A DNA stretch of 64,000 nt from Denitrobacterium detoxificans (GTDB lineage: Bacteria; Actinomycetota; Coriobacteriia; Coriobacteriales; Eggerthellaceae), in assembly GCF_015062615.1 (NCBI RefSeq), contig NZ_SUUH01000001.1, forward strand, positions 284,366 to 348,365, read 5' to 3'. The notes under the pieces were generated by a model. That model saw nothing but the letters and a program-made list of their open reading frames with translations. It had not been told where the DNA came from and did no database searches. Shown piece after piece: positions 43,265 to 51,494 of this stretch. A program made the translations under genes and the position numbers. Position 1 is the stretch's first letter. Each line of letters starts with the position of its first letter.

Positions 43265-44518
43265 CTATAGAGCAGCCGGAACCCCCTCGGCATCCTTGCC
43301 GGGGACGTAGTCCTTGCCATCCTTGTTCCACTGAACGTATTCCGCCGTGGCCGTGAAAAGCGCGTCGGAGGAAGAGTTCAGAGCGGTTTCGCAAGAGTCC
43401 TGCACCACGCCGATGATGAAGCCAATGCCCACCATCTGCATGGCGATGTCGCCGCCAATACCCAGAAGCGAGCAAGCCACGGGGATGAGCAGCAGGCTGC
43501 CGCCGGCAACGCCGGAAGCGCCGCATGCGGAAACGGCTGCGAGCACGCACAAGATGACGGCTGTGAGGAAGTCGACCTGAACGCCCATGGTCTGTGCGGC
43601 GGCCATGGCCATAACGGTGATGGTCACGCAGGCGCCGGCCATGTTGATGGTGGCACCCAGCGGAATGGACACGGAATAGTTGTCGGGGTCGAGGCCGAGT
43701 CGGCGGCACAGCTCCATGTTCACGGGGATGTTTGCCGCGGAGCTGCGCGTGAAGAACGCGGTAATGGCCGAGTCACGCAGGCAGCGAAGCACCAGCGGAT
43801 AGGGGTTCTTGCGGATGTTGACCCAAACCATGAGCGGGTTCGTGACGAAGGCGATGAAGAGCATGCAGCCTACGAGCACCAGCAGCAGCGTGCCGTACTC
43901 GGTGAAGATGTCGAGGCCACTGGTGGAAACGGCGTCGTACACCAGGCCCAGAACGCCGAACGGGGCGAACGAGATGATGATGCGCACCACGCGCGAAACG
44001 GCCCCAGCGATGTCGGAGAACAGATTCTTGGTGCCATCGGAAGCAGCGCGCAGCGCCACGCCAAGGAGCACGGCCCAGCACAGAATGCCCAGGTAGTTCG
44101 CCTCGGTAAGCGAGCCCACGGGGTTGGACACCACGCTGACCAGCAGGTTGGAGAGCACCTCGCCCACGCCAGAGGGAGCCGTCTTCGTGGCGGCCTCCAC
44201 GCCTTCGAGCGTAACGTGCAGCGGGAAGATGAACGTTGCGAGCACGGCGACGACGCCAGCTACGAACGTGCTCACCAGGTACAGCGCGACGATGCGCTTC
44301 ATGGCGCCCACGCGGTTCGCGTTGCACAGTGCGCTGATGATCAGGAAGAAAACGAGAATGGGGGCAATCGCCTTCAACGCCGATACGAACAGCGTGCCGA
44401 GCAACGTGATCCACTCTGAATTCGGCGCAACGAGCGCGAGAATGGTGCCTATGACCAGGCCGCAAACGATACGCAGAATGAGACTCCACGAATTCCAAGT
44501 ATCCCAGATCTTTTTCAC
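43265..44518 (-). CDS. sstT: Serine/threonine:sodium symporter SstT
   Basis: A 417-residue sodium-coupled amino-acid symporter of the DAACS family. The SstT-type hallmark FFTRSSAANIPVNMELC (about 255-271), SIPLGATINMAGA (about 285) and VQDSCETALNSSSDALF (about 375-390) are present, with eight to nine membrane segments. It would import serine and threonine, likely fermentation substrates. Start ATG 44518 follows GAGAGGAACC. A perfect 15-bp palindrome lies 15-29 bp upstream of the start, suggesting a bound repressor. It is monocistronic, with its own terminator. Confidence 0.93.
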   Translation of the reverse strand: MKKIWDTWNSWSLILRIVCGLVIGTILALVAPNSEWITLLGTLFVSALKAIAPILVFFLIISALCNANRVGAMKRIVALYLVSTFVAGVVAVLATFIFPLHVTLEGVEAATKTAPSGVGEVLSNLLVSVVSNPVGSLTEANYLGILCWAVLLGVALRAASDGTKNLFSDIAGAVSRVVRIIISFAPFGVLGLVYDAVSTSGLDIFTEYGTLLLVLVGCMLFIAFVTNPLMVWVNIRKNPYPLVLRCLRDSAITAFFTRSSAANIPVNMELCRRLGLDPDNYSVSIPLGATINMAGACVTITVMAMAAAQTMGVQVDFLTAVILCVLAAVSACGASGVAGGSLLLIPVACSLLGIGGDIAMQMVGIGFIIGVVQDSCETALNSSSDALFTATAEYVQWNKDGKDYVPGKDAEGVPAAL

Positions 44519-44532
44519 GGTGGTTCCTCTCG

Positions 44533-44547
44533 GTTAGACTATCTAAC
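44533..44547. promoter_or_regulatory. Perfect 15-bp palindrome at the sstT leader
   Basis: GTTAGACTATCTAAC reads the same on both strands apart from the central base. Its half-sites GTTAG/CTAAC are those of the two DtxR-like boxes in the siderophore locus, but the spacing is 5 instead of 6. It lies just upstream of the ribosome site, where a bound repressor would block the start of transcription or elongation. Confidence 0.5.
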
Positions 44548-44593
44548 TATTTTCACTCTATTAGGCTGTAGTGGCAAGAGGGTTTACCAGAAT

Positions 44594-44628
44594 AAAAAGG
44601 CGGACGGCCCCATAAGGAACCGCCCGCC
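44594..44628 (-). terminator. Intrinsic terminator after efp
   Basis: On the minus strand GGCGGGCGG pairs with CCGTCCGCC (one mismatch) around a 12-base loop and is followed by TTTTTATT. It lies about 20 bp after the efp stop. Confidence 0.85.
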
Positions 44629-44650
44629 GCGACATGCAGTGTAATGCGAA

Positions 44651-45211
44651 CTAGACGCGCTTTACGAAACGACCGTCGCGCGTGTCGATCTGAACGACTT
44701 CGCCCACGTTGATGTACATGGGAACGTTCACCACGGCGCCCGTTTCGAGCGTAGCGGGCTTCGTGCCGCCCTGAACCGTGTCGCCCTTGAAGCCGGGGTC
44801 GGTTTCGGTGATTTCCAGTTCAACGAACATCTGCGGGGAGATGCTGATGAGCTCTTCGCCGGCGTACTGCAGGGTGACTTCGTCGTTTTCCTTGAGCCAC
44901 TTGGCGTTGTCGCCGATGACGTCGGCGGGGATGCTCATCTGCTCGTAGGAGACGGGATCCATGAAGTAGTAATCGGCACCGTCGTTGTACAGGTACTGCA
45001 TCTTGCGCTCTTCCAGGCGAACGCTGTCGAACTTCGTACCGCTGTTGAACGTGTATTCGACCACGCGACCGGAACGGATATCGCGAAGCTTCGTGCGCAC
45101 GAACGCACCGCCCTTGCCGGGCTTCACATGCTGGAACTCGGCGATGGTCCAGAGCTTGTTGTTGTATTCGATGCAGATGCCGTTCTTGAAGTCTGCGGTG
45201 GAGATTGCCAT
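44651..45211 (-). CDS. efp: Elongation factor P
   Basis: Ribosome-binding factor that relieves stalling at proline runs. The 186-residue protein has the three-domain EF-P layout: an N-terminal KOW domain with the HVKPGKGGAFVRTKLRD loop, a middle OB domain (MDPVSYEQMSIP) and a C-terminal OB domain ending with the family-like VVQIDTRDGRFVKRV. The tip residue of the loop is Lys33, so beta-lysylation or a similar modification is conceivable, but no EpmA/EpmB genes are in the window. It follows the Xaa-Pro peptidase gene by 38 bp, a functionally fitting pair in proline-rich protein handling. Confidence 0.97.
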   Translation of the reverse strand: MAISTADFKNGICIEYNNKLWTIAEFQHVKPGKGGAFVRTKLRDIRSGRVVEYTFNSGTKFDSVRLEERKMQYLYNDGADYYFMDPVSYEQMSIPADVIGDNAKWLKENDEVTLQYAGEELISISPQMFVELEITETDPGFKGDTVQGGTKPATLETGAVVNVPMYINVGEVVQIDTRDGRFVKRV

Positions 45212-45249
45212 ATCGAATTACCCTTCTTGTCTTCTTTGCAAGATAACCG

Positions 45250-46365
45250 CTAGATTATAACTAAATCGTGCGTAGATTGTGTAAATACCCTAAAACCATC
45301 ATGGGTAACCAGGCCGAAGTCTTCGAGACGCATGCCGAATTCGCCTTCGATGTAGATGCCAGGCTCCACTGTCACGACGTTGCCCGCCTCGAGGGGCTTA
45401 TCGTTGCGCGGGCTGAGCACGGGGCGCTCGTGAATGTCGATGCCCACGCCATGACCCAGGCCATGCCCCATCGCACCCGCATAGCCGCCCTGGGCGAGCA
45501 CGTCTTCGGCCAGCTGATGCGCCTGCGCACCGGTAACGCCCGGACGAATCATCGCCTCTACCTGCTCGTTGGCGCTTCGCAGCACTTCGTAGGCATGCGC
45601 CAGCTGCGCGCTGGGCTCGCCCAAAAACACCGTGCGCGTCATGTCGCTGCAATAGCCCAGGGCACGCGCGCCGAAATCCATGACCACGCACTGACCCGCT
45701 TCGAGTCGCGTGTTACCGGGAATGGCATGCGGGCGGGCGCCGTTCGCACCCGTGGCGACGATCGACGAAAAAGCCAGCCCACGGGCCCCGTGGCGCGTCA
45801 TGTAATCCTCGAGCTCGATTTGCACCATGCGCTCGGTCATGCCCGGCTTCATGAACGAGACGATATGGCTGAAGGCGGCATCGGTTACGGCCTGGGCGGC
45901 CACGAGGCGCTCCACTTCGTAGCTGTCCTTCACTGCGCGCAGGGAAACGCCGAAGCCCGACGTCTCGAGCAGCGAAGGCGCACTCCCCTGCCATGCGCGC
46001 TCCAGGGCGCGAAACTCCAAGAGGGGCATATCGTCTTCGATGGCGATCTCGCGCGCATCGGGCTGCATGCTCGCAAGCCACGAGGCATGCCCCACGCGCG
46101 TATCGTCGATTTCCACCTGCGACCCCTGCGCTGCGAAACGGCACGCCGAGGCATAGCGCGAATCGGTATGCAGCACGCAAGAATCAGCCGTAACCAGAAC
46201 GGCATGCGCGCGCTCGTCGTCGAATACGTCATCGAACGCCGTGAGCCACGCGATATTGCTCGTATCGCGCAGATACAACGCCTCGATGCCCTCTCGTTTC
46301 ATCCGCGATCGCATGCGTGCCAGGCGCAGGTCGCTCGCCGCAGTGGCAAAGCTCATGGAGCTCAT
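45250..46365 (-). CDS. Xaa-Pro aminopeptidase (M24B family)
   Basis: A 371-residue metallopeptidase removing residues before proline. The N-terminal creatinase-like domain (LYLRDTSNIAWLTAFDD) is followed by the pita-bread catalytic domain with metal ligands in VVMDFGAR (Asp, about 229), YCSDMTRT (Asp, about 240), GMGHGLGHGVG-like segment (His, about 305), VTVEPGIY (Glu) and GMRLEDF (Glu). Start ATG 46365; ATG 46356 (MSF) is an alternative. It lies upstream of efp and 39 bp after aroB in the same direction. Confidence 0.93.
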   Translation of the reverse strand: MSSMSFATAASDLRLARMRSRMKREGIEALYLRDTSNIAWLTAFDDVFDDERAHAVLVTADSCVLHTDSRYASACRFAAQGSQVEIDDTRVGHASWLASMQPDAREIAIEDDMPLLEFRALERAWQGSAPSLLETSGFGVSLRAVKDSYEVERLVAAQAVTDAAFSHIVSFMKPGMTERMVQIELEDYMTRHGARGLAFSSIVATGANGARPHAIPGNTRLEAGQCVVMDFGARALGYCSDMTRTVFLGEPSAQLAHAYEVLRSANEQVEAMIRPGVTGAQAHQLAEDVLAQGGYAGAMGHGLGHGVGIDIHERPVLSPRNDKPLEAGNVVTVEPGIYIEGEFGMRLEDFGLVTHDGFRVFTQSTHDLVII

Positions 46366-46404
46366 CCCCCATCTACATTTGATAGCGTTATTCCAGTTGG
46401 AACC

Positions 46405-47508
46405 TTATTTCGAGCGAGACCACGCGTCAAGGTGCTCGCGCAGAATATCCTCTTCCACGGGAAGGACGGACCACGAGCCCACATCGCTGGGGATGACGAA
46501 GCGAATCTGACCATCACGGTTCTTCTTGTCGGAACGCATGGCATCGATGATCTGACTGGGCGAAGCGCTGAACGCAAGCGGATCGAGACCCAGGCTGTCA
46601 AGCAGGGCGTCCTGCTCGTGCACCAGGTCGATGGGAGCGTCGGCCAAGGCAACGCCCAGGCGCATCGCAAAGCGCATGCCCTCGGCCACGGCGGCGCCAT
46701 GAGAATACACGCCGTACCCCGCAAGCTTCTCGATGGCATGGCCCAGCGTATGGCCATAGTTCAGGCACTCGCGCGTACCGGAACGTTCCTGCTCGTCGGC
46801 AGCCACTACATCGGCCTTGAACACCACGCTGCGAACGATGGCCTCGTTCACCACCTCGGGGTCGCGCTCGGCCAGGCGCGATGCATTTTCGACGAGCCAG
46901 AAGAAGAAATCGTCGCCACCTATGACGGCGGATTTGGCAATCTCGCCGCAGCCGCACGCCCATTCGCGTTCGTTCAGCGTGGCGAGCGTGGAAGTGTCGG
47001 CGCATACGTACGCAGGCTGGTAGAAGGCACCCGCCAGGTTCTTCCCCGCCGGCAGGTCGATGGCCGTCTTGCCGCCCACGGAAGAATCGACCATGGCAAG
47101 CAGCGAGGTGGGCGCCTGCACGAAGCCAATGCCGCGCATGTACGTGGCCGCGGCAAACCCCGCCAAGTCGCCAACGACGCCGCCGCCCAAGGCAACGACG
47201 CACGCGGAACGGTCGAGGCCCTTCTGGGCCATGGCCTGCCAAATCTCGGAAAGGCAGGCAACGCTCTTGCTTTCCTCGCCTGCGGGAATCGTAATGCTCG
47301 ACGTGCGCAGGCCCTCGGCCTTCAGGCTAGAAACGGCAATATCGAGATAGAGTGGAGCCACGTTCGAGTCGGTAATGAGGAGGGCCTGATGCGCCTGGGG
47401 GCACGTAGCGCGCACGCGCTGACCAATGCCCTGCAGAATGCCCGCGCCCACGCGAACATCGTACGAGGACTTATCGGCGAAATTGACGACTACTTTCGTA
47501 CTGGGCAC
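46405..47508 (-). CDS. aroB: 3-dehydroquinate synthase
   Basis: Second step of the shikimate pathway, a zinc and NAD-dependent cyclization. The 367-residue protein has VVALGGGVVGDLAGFAAATY (about 100-119), the DSSVGGKTAIDLPAGKNLAGAF segment split near 138-160, and zinc-binding residues in NEAIVRSVVFKADVV (Glu) and CLNYGHTLGHAIEKL (His, about 247). Its start overlaps the 3' end of aroK by 19 bp, so aroC, aroK and aroB are one translationally linked unit. Confidence 0.96.
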   Translation of the reverse strand: MPSTKVVVNFADKSSYDVRVGAGILQGIGQRVRATCPQAHQALLITDSNVAPLYLDIAVSSLKAEGLRTSSITIPAGEESKSVACLSEIWQAMAQKGLDRSACVVALGGGVVGDLAGFAAATYMRGIGFVQAPTSLLAMVDSSVGGKTAIDLPAGKNLAGAFYQPAYVCADTSTLATLNEREWACGCGEIAKSAVIGGDDFFFWLVENASRLAERDPEVVNEAIVRSVVFKADVVAADEQERSGTRECLNYGHTLGHAIEKLAGYGVYSHGAAVAEGMRFAMRLGVALADAPIDLVHEQDALLDSLGLDPLAFSASPSQIIDAMRSDKKNRDGQIRFVIPSDVGSWSVLPVEEDILREHLDAWSRSK

Positions 47509-48038
47509 AGTATGCCCTCCTTAACGAGAATATCCTTCACTTCATAGGCCATGCGGCCCGACGTGCGGCTGGAGGAATCGACGGTGACGTCGGCCAGCTC
47601 TTCGTAGAGGGGCACGCGCACCTGATTGACCGAACGGACCGATTCCATGCTGTGGAAGAACGGACGCGAATCGTGATTGCTGATGCGCTCGGCGCTTTCG
47701 TCGGCCGTGACGTGCACGTAGACGGCAAAGCCGCACGTGCGGATGATTTCGCGGCTGCGCTCGCCCATGACGATGCCACCACCGCATGCGATTATGCGGG
47801 GCTCGCCCTGCACGAATTCCTCGAGCGTTTCGGCTTCCATCTGACGGAAGCCCTCTTCGCCCGCCTGCTCGTAGAGCTCCTTTGCACTCATGCCGTACTT
47901 GCGCTCCATGCAGCGATCGGTGTCGGCGCAGATGAGGCCACACTCGCGCGCAAGGCGGCGCGCCATGGTGGTCTTGCCCGCCCCCATGAAGCCAATGAGG
48001 AACACCGGCTGCGTAAGCGTGTACAACGTGCGTTCCAT
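47490..48038 (-). CDS. aroK: Shikimate kinase
   Basis: Phosphorylates shikimate at the 3-hydroxyl. The 182-residue protein has the Walker A loop FLIGFMGAGKTTMARRLA (about 13-30), the shikimate-binding DTDRCMERKYGM segment (about 40), the GGGIVMGERSR motif (about 90) and a lid with NHDSRPFF (about 122). ATG 48038 matches the family start; a longer frame upstream is noise within aroC. It lies 5 bp after the aroC stop and overlaps aroB by 19 bp. Confidence 0.95.
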   Translation of the reverse strand: MERTLYTLTQPVFLIGFMGAGKTTMARRLARECGLICADTDRCMERKYGMSAKELYEQAGEEGFRQMEAETLEEFVQGEPRIIACGGGIVMGERSREIIRTCGFAVYVHVTADESAERISNHDSRPFFHSMESVRSVNQVRVPLYEELADVTVDSSSRTSGRMAYEVKDILVKEGILCPVRK

Positions 48039-48042
48039 GACG

Positions 48043-49212
48043 TTACCGTGACTGCGTGCGGATGCGGTCCATGTACGAGGCGAGATTCGCCTTGATGTCA
48101 TGCATGTTGTCGCTGCCGAACTTTTCGGTGTAGGCAGCAGCCAGCGCGAACGCGACTTCGGCCTCGCCCACCACGGCCGCGGCGGGCACGGCGCAAACGT
48201 CGCTGCGCTCCCTGCTGGCAAGCGCGGGTTCCATGGTGTCGATGTTCACCGTTTCCAGGGGGTTCTTCAGCGTGGGAATGGGCTTCATGGCACACGTGAC
48301 GACCAACGGCATGCCCGTGGTCATACCGCCTTCCAAGCCGCCGGCATTGTTGCTGGTGCGCGTGAAACCGTCGTGCGTAAGCGCAATGGGGTCGTGAACG
48401 TGACTGCCTTCGAGTGAAGCGGCCTGGAATCCCATGCCGAATTCCACGCCCTTGATGGCGGGAATGCCAAACAGGGCGGCACCAATCTTGCTGGTAAGGC
48501 GGCTGGCACCGCTCGAGAAATCGCCCAAGCCGGGAACGAGGCCCGTGGCCACGACGCGGAAGGTGCCACCAAGGCTTTCCCCCTTGATGCGGGCGACGTC
48601 GATCATCTTCATCATCTTCAGAGAAGCTTCGGCGCTGGGGCAGCGAACTTCGGAAAGCTCGATGTCGGCCAGGTTGTACTTCCCGCAACGCATGAACGCG
48701 TCGGATTCCTCGTATCGTGCGCTGCCGATGGAGGTGACGTAGCTGAACACCTCGACGCCCAATTCGGCCAAGAACTCACGCGCAATGCCCGCAGCGGCAA
48801 CGCGAGCAGCGGTTTCGCGCGCGCTGGCACGTTCGAGCACGTTGCGGCAATCGTCGGAGTTGTTCTTTAGGATGCCCACCAGATCGGCATGACCAGGACG
48901 GGGCGTCACCTCGCGTACGAGGTCGTTGGGAGCGGAACCGGAAGCGGCCATGCGATCCGTCCAGTTCTGCCAATCGCGGTTGGGAACGCGCAGGCACACG
49001 GGAGTGCCCAGCGTTACGCCAAAGCGAACGCCCGATTGCACTTCGACATGGTCGGCCTCGATCTTCTGACGACCACCGCGGCCGTACCCCGATTGACGAC
49101 GCCGAAGGTCGGAGTTGACATGTGATTCGGAAATGCGGAGGCCCGCAGGCACCCCACTGACAATGGCGGTGAGCGCCGGACCATGGCTTTCGCCAGCTGT
49201 AACGAACTGCAT
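48043..49212 (-). CDS. aroC: Chorismate synthase
   Basis: Last common step of aromatic biosynthesis, using reduced FMN to form chorismate from EPSP. The 389-residue protein has TAGESHGPALTAIVSG (6-21), RRRQSGYGRGGRQKIE (about 42, the RR-x-x-x-GRGxR FMN signature), VTPRPGHADLVGILK (about 102), RASARETAARVAAG-like segment and NNAGGLEGGMTTG (about 290). ATG 49212 is preferred to GTG 49224 because AGGA lies 6 bases upstream of the former. Chorismate is also the precursor of 2,3-dihydroxybenzoate or salicylate needed by the siderophore locus. Confidence 0.96.
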   Translation of the reverse strand: MQFVTAGESHGPALTAIVSGVPAGLRISESHVNSDLRRRQSGYGRGGRQKIEADHVEVQSGVRFGVTLGTPVCLRVPNRDWQNWTDRMAASGSAPNDLVREVTPRPGHADLVGILKNNSDDCRNVLERASARETAARVAAAGIAREFLAELGVEVFSYVTSIGSARYEESDAFMRCGKYNLADIELSEVRCPSAEASLKMMKMIDVARIKGESLGGTFRVVATGLVPGLGDFSSGASRLTSKIGAALFGIPAIKGVEFGMGFQAASLEGSHVHDPIALTHDGFTRTSNNAGGLEGGMTTGMPLVVTCAMKPIPTLKNPLETVNIDTMEPALASRERSDVCAVPAAAVVGEAEVAFALAAAYTEKFGSDNMHDIKANLASYMDRIRTQSR

Positions 49213-49319
49213 GCGATTCCTCACGTCGCTGTGGATGTTAGGGAGATTCTAGCACGATAAAGTGCCAGAGCGACCGCGCGTCAAGCCGCGCCGCGAAAGG
49301 AGCAAACGAACGGTTTGGC

Positions 49320-49856
49320 CTAATCGCGCGCGTCTGGCGCACAAGAGGAGGCAGCGTGCTCGTTTTCGGGAACGAGACCCGCAAGCAGCGCTTCGCGCAG
49401 GGGCTTGAGGGCGTTGGTGTGACGCAAGTCGACTTCCGAAAGCGGCGCGACGAGATAGGCCTTCATGCCCAGCATGTGGGCGCCCATCACGTCGGTGAGA
49501 AGCTGGTCGCCAATGACGACGGTGTCGTTGCTGCGCGCGCCAATGGCCGCGCGGGCAGCCAAGAGCCCATGAGGAAGCGGCTTGCATGCCTTCGCGACGA
49601 CGGGAATGCCCAGTTCCCTACCGTGGATACGGGGCGTGTCGTGCCAGTTGTTCGAGACGATGCAAAGGCTCACGCCCGCATTCCTGGCACGGGAAAGCCA
49701 ATTCCGCACGTCGGAGGGCACATCACCCGAGGCGCGGGAAACGAGCGTGTTGTCCATGTCGAGCAGCGCATGGGTAATGCCGCACCCCAGAAGGTCCTTC
49801 TGCACGTCAATTGCGGAAATGCGAGCGAAATACCTATCGGGATGAACGATGCCCAT
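49320..49856 (-). CDS. YqeG family HAD IIIA-type phosphatase
   Basis: A 178-residue haloacid-dehalogenase-fold phosphatase: LLDMDNTLV near residue 31 (nucleophile Asp and D-x-D-x-T-like motif I), VSNNWHD (motif II Ser/Asn near 68), KPLPHGLLAA (motif III Lys) and VIGDQLLTDVMGA (motif IV Asp pair near 117). The YqeG family often neighbours aro and ribosome-assembly genes; the substrate is not established. It lies between mltG and aroC on the same strand, 14 bp after mltG. The tail of 20 residues is variable. Confidence 0.9.
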   Translation of the reverse strand: MGIVHPDRYFARISAIDVQKDLLGCGITHALLDMDNTLVSRASGDVPSDVRNWLSRARNAGVSLCIVSNNWHDTPRIHGRELGIPVVAKACKPLPHGLLAARAAIGARSNDTVVIGDQLLTDVMGAHMLGMKAYLVAPLSEVDLRHTNALKPLREALLAGLVPENEHAASSCAPDARD

Positions 49857-49870
49857 AGCGCAACCCCAGG

Positions 49871-51007
49871 CTAGTTGGACGTGCCCTCGATGGCAGCGCG
49901 ATGGTCTTCAAACGTTTCGCTGAAGTAGTAATCGGTGCCACCCTGGTCGTTCTGCACGAAGTAGAAGTACAGGTAGTTCGTCTGATCGGGCGAGCAGACC
50001 GCCTGCAGGGCATCGAGGCCCGGCGAGCAAATGGGGCCAGCCGGCAGGCCCTTCTGGGCATACGTGTTGTACGGGCTGTCGGTGGAAATATCGTCGGACG
50101 TAGGATCGTGCCCCACGACATAGGCAACCGTGGCATCGCTCTGCAGCGCCATGTTCGAGGCAAGGCGGTTGTAGAACACCGAGGCAACCGTAGCCATGTT
50201 GTCGGAAGCAGCCTCGCGCTGAACGACGCTCGCGAGCTTCACGACATCGTAGGCGGAAAGGCCCTGGCTCTGGGCATACGAGTAATCGAGCGAGGATACC
50301 TCCTGCGCATACTGGTCGAGCATGCGGCGAATGACGGAGTCGGCGGTATCGCCCGACTGGATGCTGTACGTCTTCGGGAACAGGAAGCCCTCGAGGCTAT
50401 TGTTGTACGCGCCCTCGACGAAGGGATAGTCGGACACGTAGGCCGAAGCGTTGAAGGCTGCGGCAAGGAAATCGTCTGCCGAGATGGAGCCATCGTACGC
50501 TTCCGCCACGATCTGAGCCGTCTGCTGAACGGTAAGGCCCTCGGAAACGGTGAAGGTTACGAGGCTGGGGCCCGCAACGAGCTGGCTGATGATGTCATCG
50601 ACGCTCGTGCCACCCGCAATGGTGTACGTGCCGGGCTTCAGCGAGCTTTCCGCATTGGCGGCCTTCACGGCATCGGTGAAATCGGACGTGCGGGAAATGA
50701 GCTTGCAATCGGCAAGCGTCTGGGCAATGGAAGAGGTGGATTCGCCCTGCTCGATCGTGAAGCTTGCCTGCGTGCCCTCGGGCAGCACGTCGGACGTGGA
50801 GCAACCCGCGCACGAACGGAACCCGAAGACGAGCAGCACCGTGAGAATGACGGCGAGCACAAGCCCGAACACGAGGGGCCCGCGATGCTTCTTGGGTTTG
50901 ATCATCGATGTATCATACGTGCGAAATTCGCGCGCACCACGCGCATGAGCATGACGCGCCGCATGGCTGGAACGCGAAGAGTACGTAACGCGTCGATGAA
51001 GAGCCAT
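49871..51007 (-). CDS. mltG: Endolytic murein transglycosylase MltG
   Basis: Membrane-anchored lytic transglycosylase that cuts nascent glycan strands and thereby ends their synthesis. The 378-residue protein has a basic cytoplasmic N-terminus, one transmembrane helix (about 42-62, VFGLVLAVILTVLLVFGF), a LysM-like subdomain (FTIEQGESTSSIAQTL) and the YceG domain with the catalytic Glu in ASVVQREAASDNM (about 250), then FYNRL and LQSDATVAYV. ATG 51007 is the probable start; the frame is open 30 codons further inside ruvX. It follows ruvX closely. Confidence 0.92.
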   Translation of the reverse strand: MALHRRVTYSSRSSHAARHAHARGAREFRTYDTSMIKPKKHRGPLVFGLVLAVILTVLLVFGFRSCAGCSTSDVLPEGTQASFTIEQGESTSSIAQTLADCKLISRTSDFTDAVKAANAESSLKPGTYTIAGGTSVDDIISQLVAGPSLVTFTVSEGLTVQQTAQIVAEAYDGSISADDFLAAAFNASAYVSDYPFVEGAYNNSLEGFLFPKTYSIQSGDTADSVIRRMLDQYAQEVSSLDYSYAQSQGLSAYDVVKLASVVQREAASDNMATVASVFYNRLASNMALQSDATVAYVVGHDPTSDDISTDSPYNTYAQKGLPAGPICSPGLDALQAVCSPDQTNYLYFYFVQNDQGGTDYYFSETFEDHRAAIEGTSN

Positions 51008-51032
51008 AGATAAGCACAAACCTTTCGGACGA

Positions 51033-51494
51033 TTACCTAGCGCCAGTACCCGATGACGAGGCGCCTTCTTCGGCCTCGCGCCGCGAACGACGCTCATCGA
51101 GCCAAGCCTGCAGGAACAGGCTCGCGGCTATCATATCCACTTTTCCGCGCATCTCGCGCTCATGATATCCCTTTTCACGCAACGAGCGTTTCGCCTCGCT
51201 GGAGCTCAGGCGCTCGTCGGTGAATTCCAGCGGAAGGCCCGTCGCCTTCGCAATGGCCGTGGCAGCGGCCCTGATGCGCTGGGCTTGCGGTCCCTCCTCG
51301 CCCGCCATGGTGTACGGCAAGCCGGAAAGCAGCATGTCGGGTTCCCAATCTTCGAGCACCCGACGAAACGACGCGGCGTTCCCCACGACTTCGTTCGTGG
51401 GAAGAACGCACACGGGGCTGGCAACGGATTCGCGCGGGTCGCAGATTGCGACGCCGCAGCGAACCTTGCCGATATCGAGGGCCATGACCCTCAC
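51033..51494 (-). CDS. ruvX: Holliday junction resolvase-like RuvX (YqgF)
   Basis: A 153-residue RNase H-fold nuclease implicated in pre-16S rRNA processing and recombination. It has MALDIGKVRCGVAICDP (4-20, first catalytic Asp), VLPTNE, LLSGLPYTMAGEEGPQA (the G-L-P motif near 57) and the DERLSSSEA segment (about 95, second acidic site) and a late MIAASLFLQAWLD with the third Asp. The GTG start shares bases with the alaS stop (TAGTG); ATG 51485 is possible. The alaS-ruvX-mltG order is typical of Gram-positive bacteria. Confidence 0.93.
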   Translation of the reverse strand: MRVMALDIGKVRCGVAICDPRESVASPVCVLPTNEVVGNAASFRRVLEDWEPDMLLSGLPYTMAGEEGPQAQRIRAAATAIAKATGLPLEFTDERLSSSEAKRSLREKGYHEREMRGKVDMIAASLFLQAWLDERRSRREAEEGASSSGTGAR

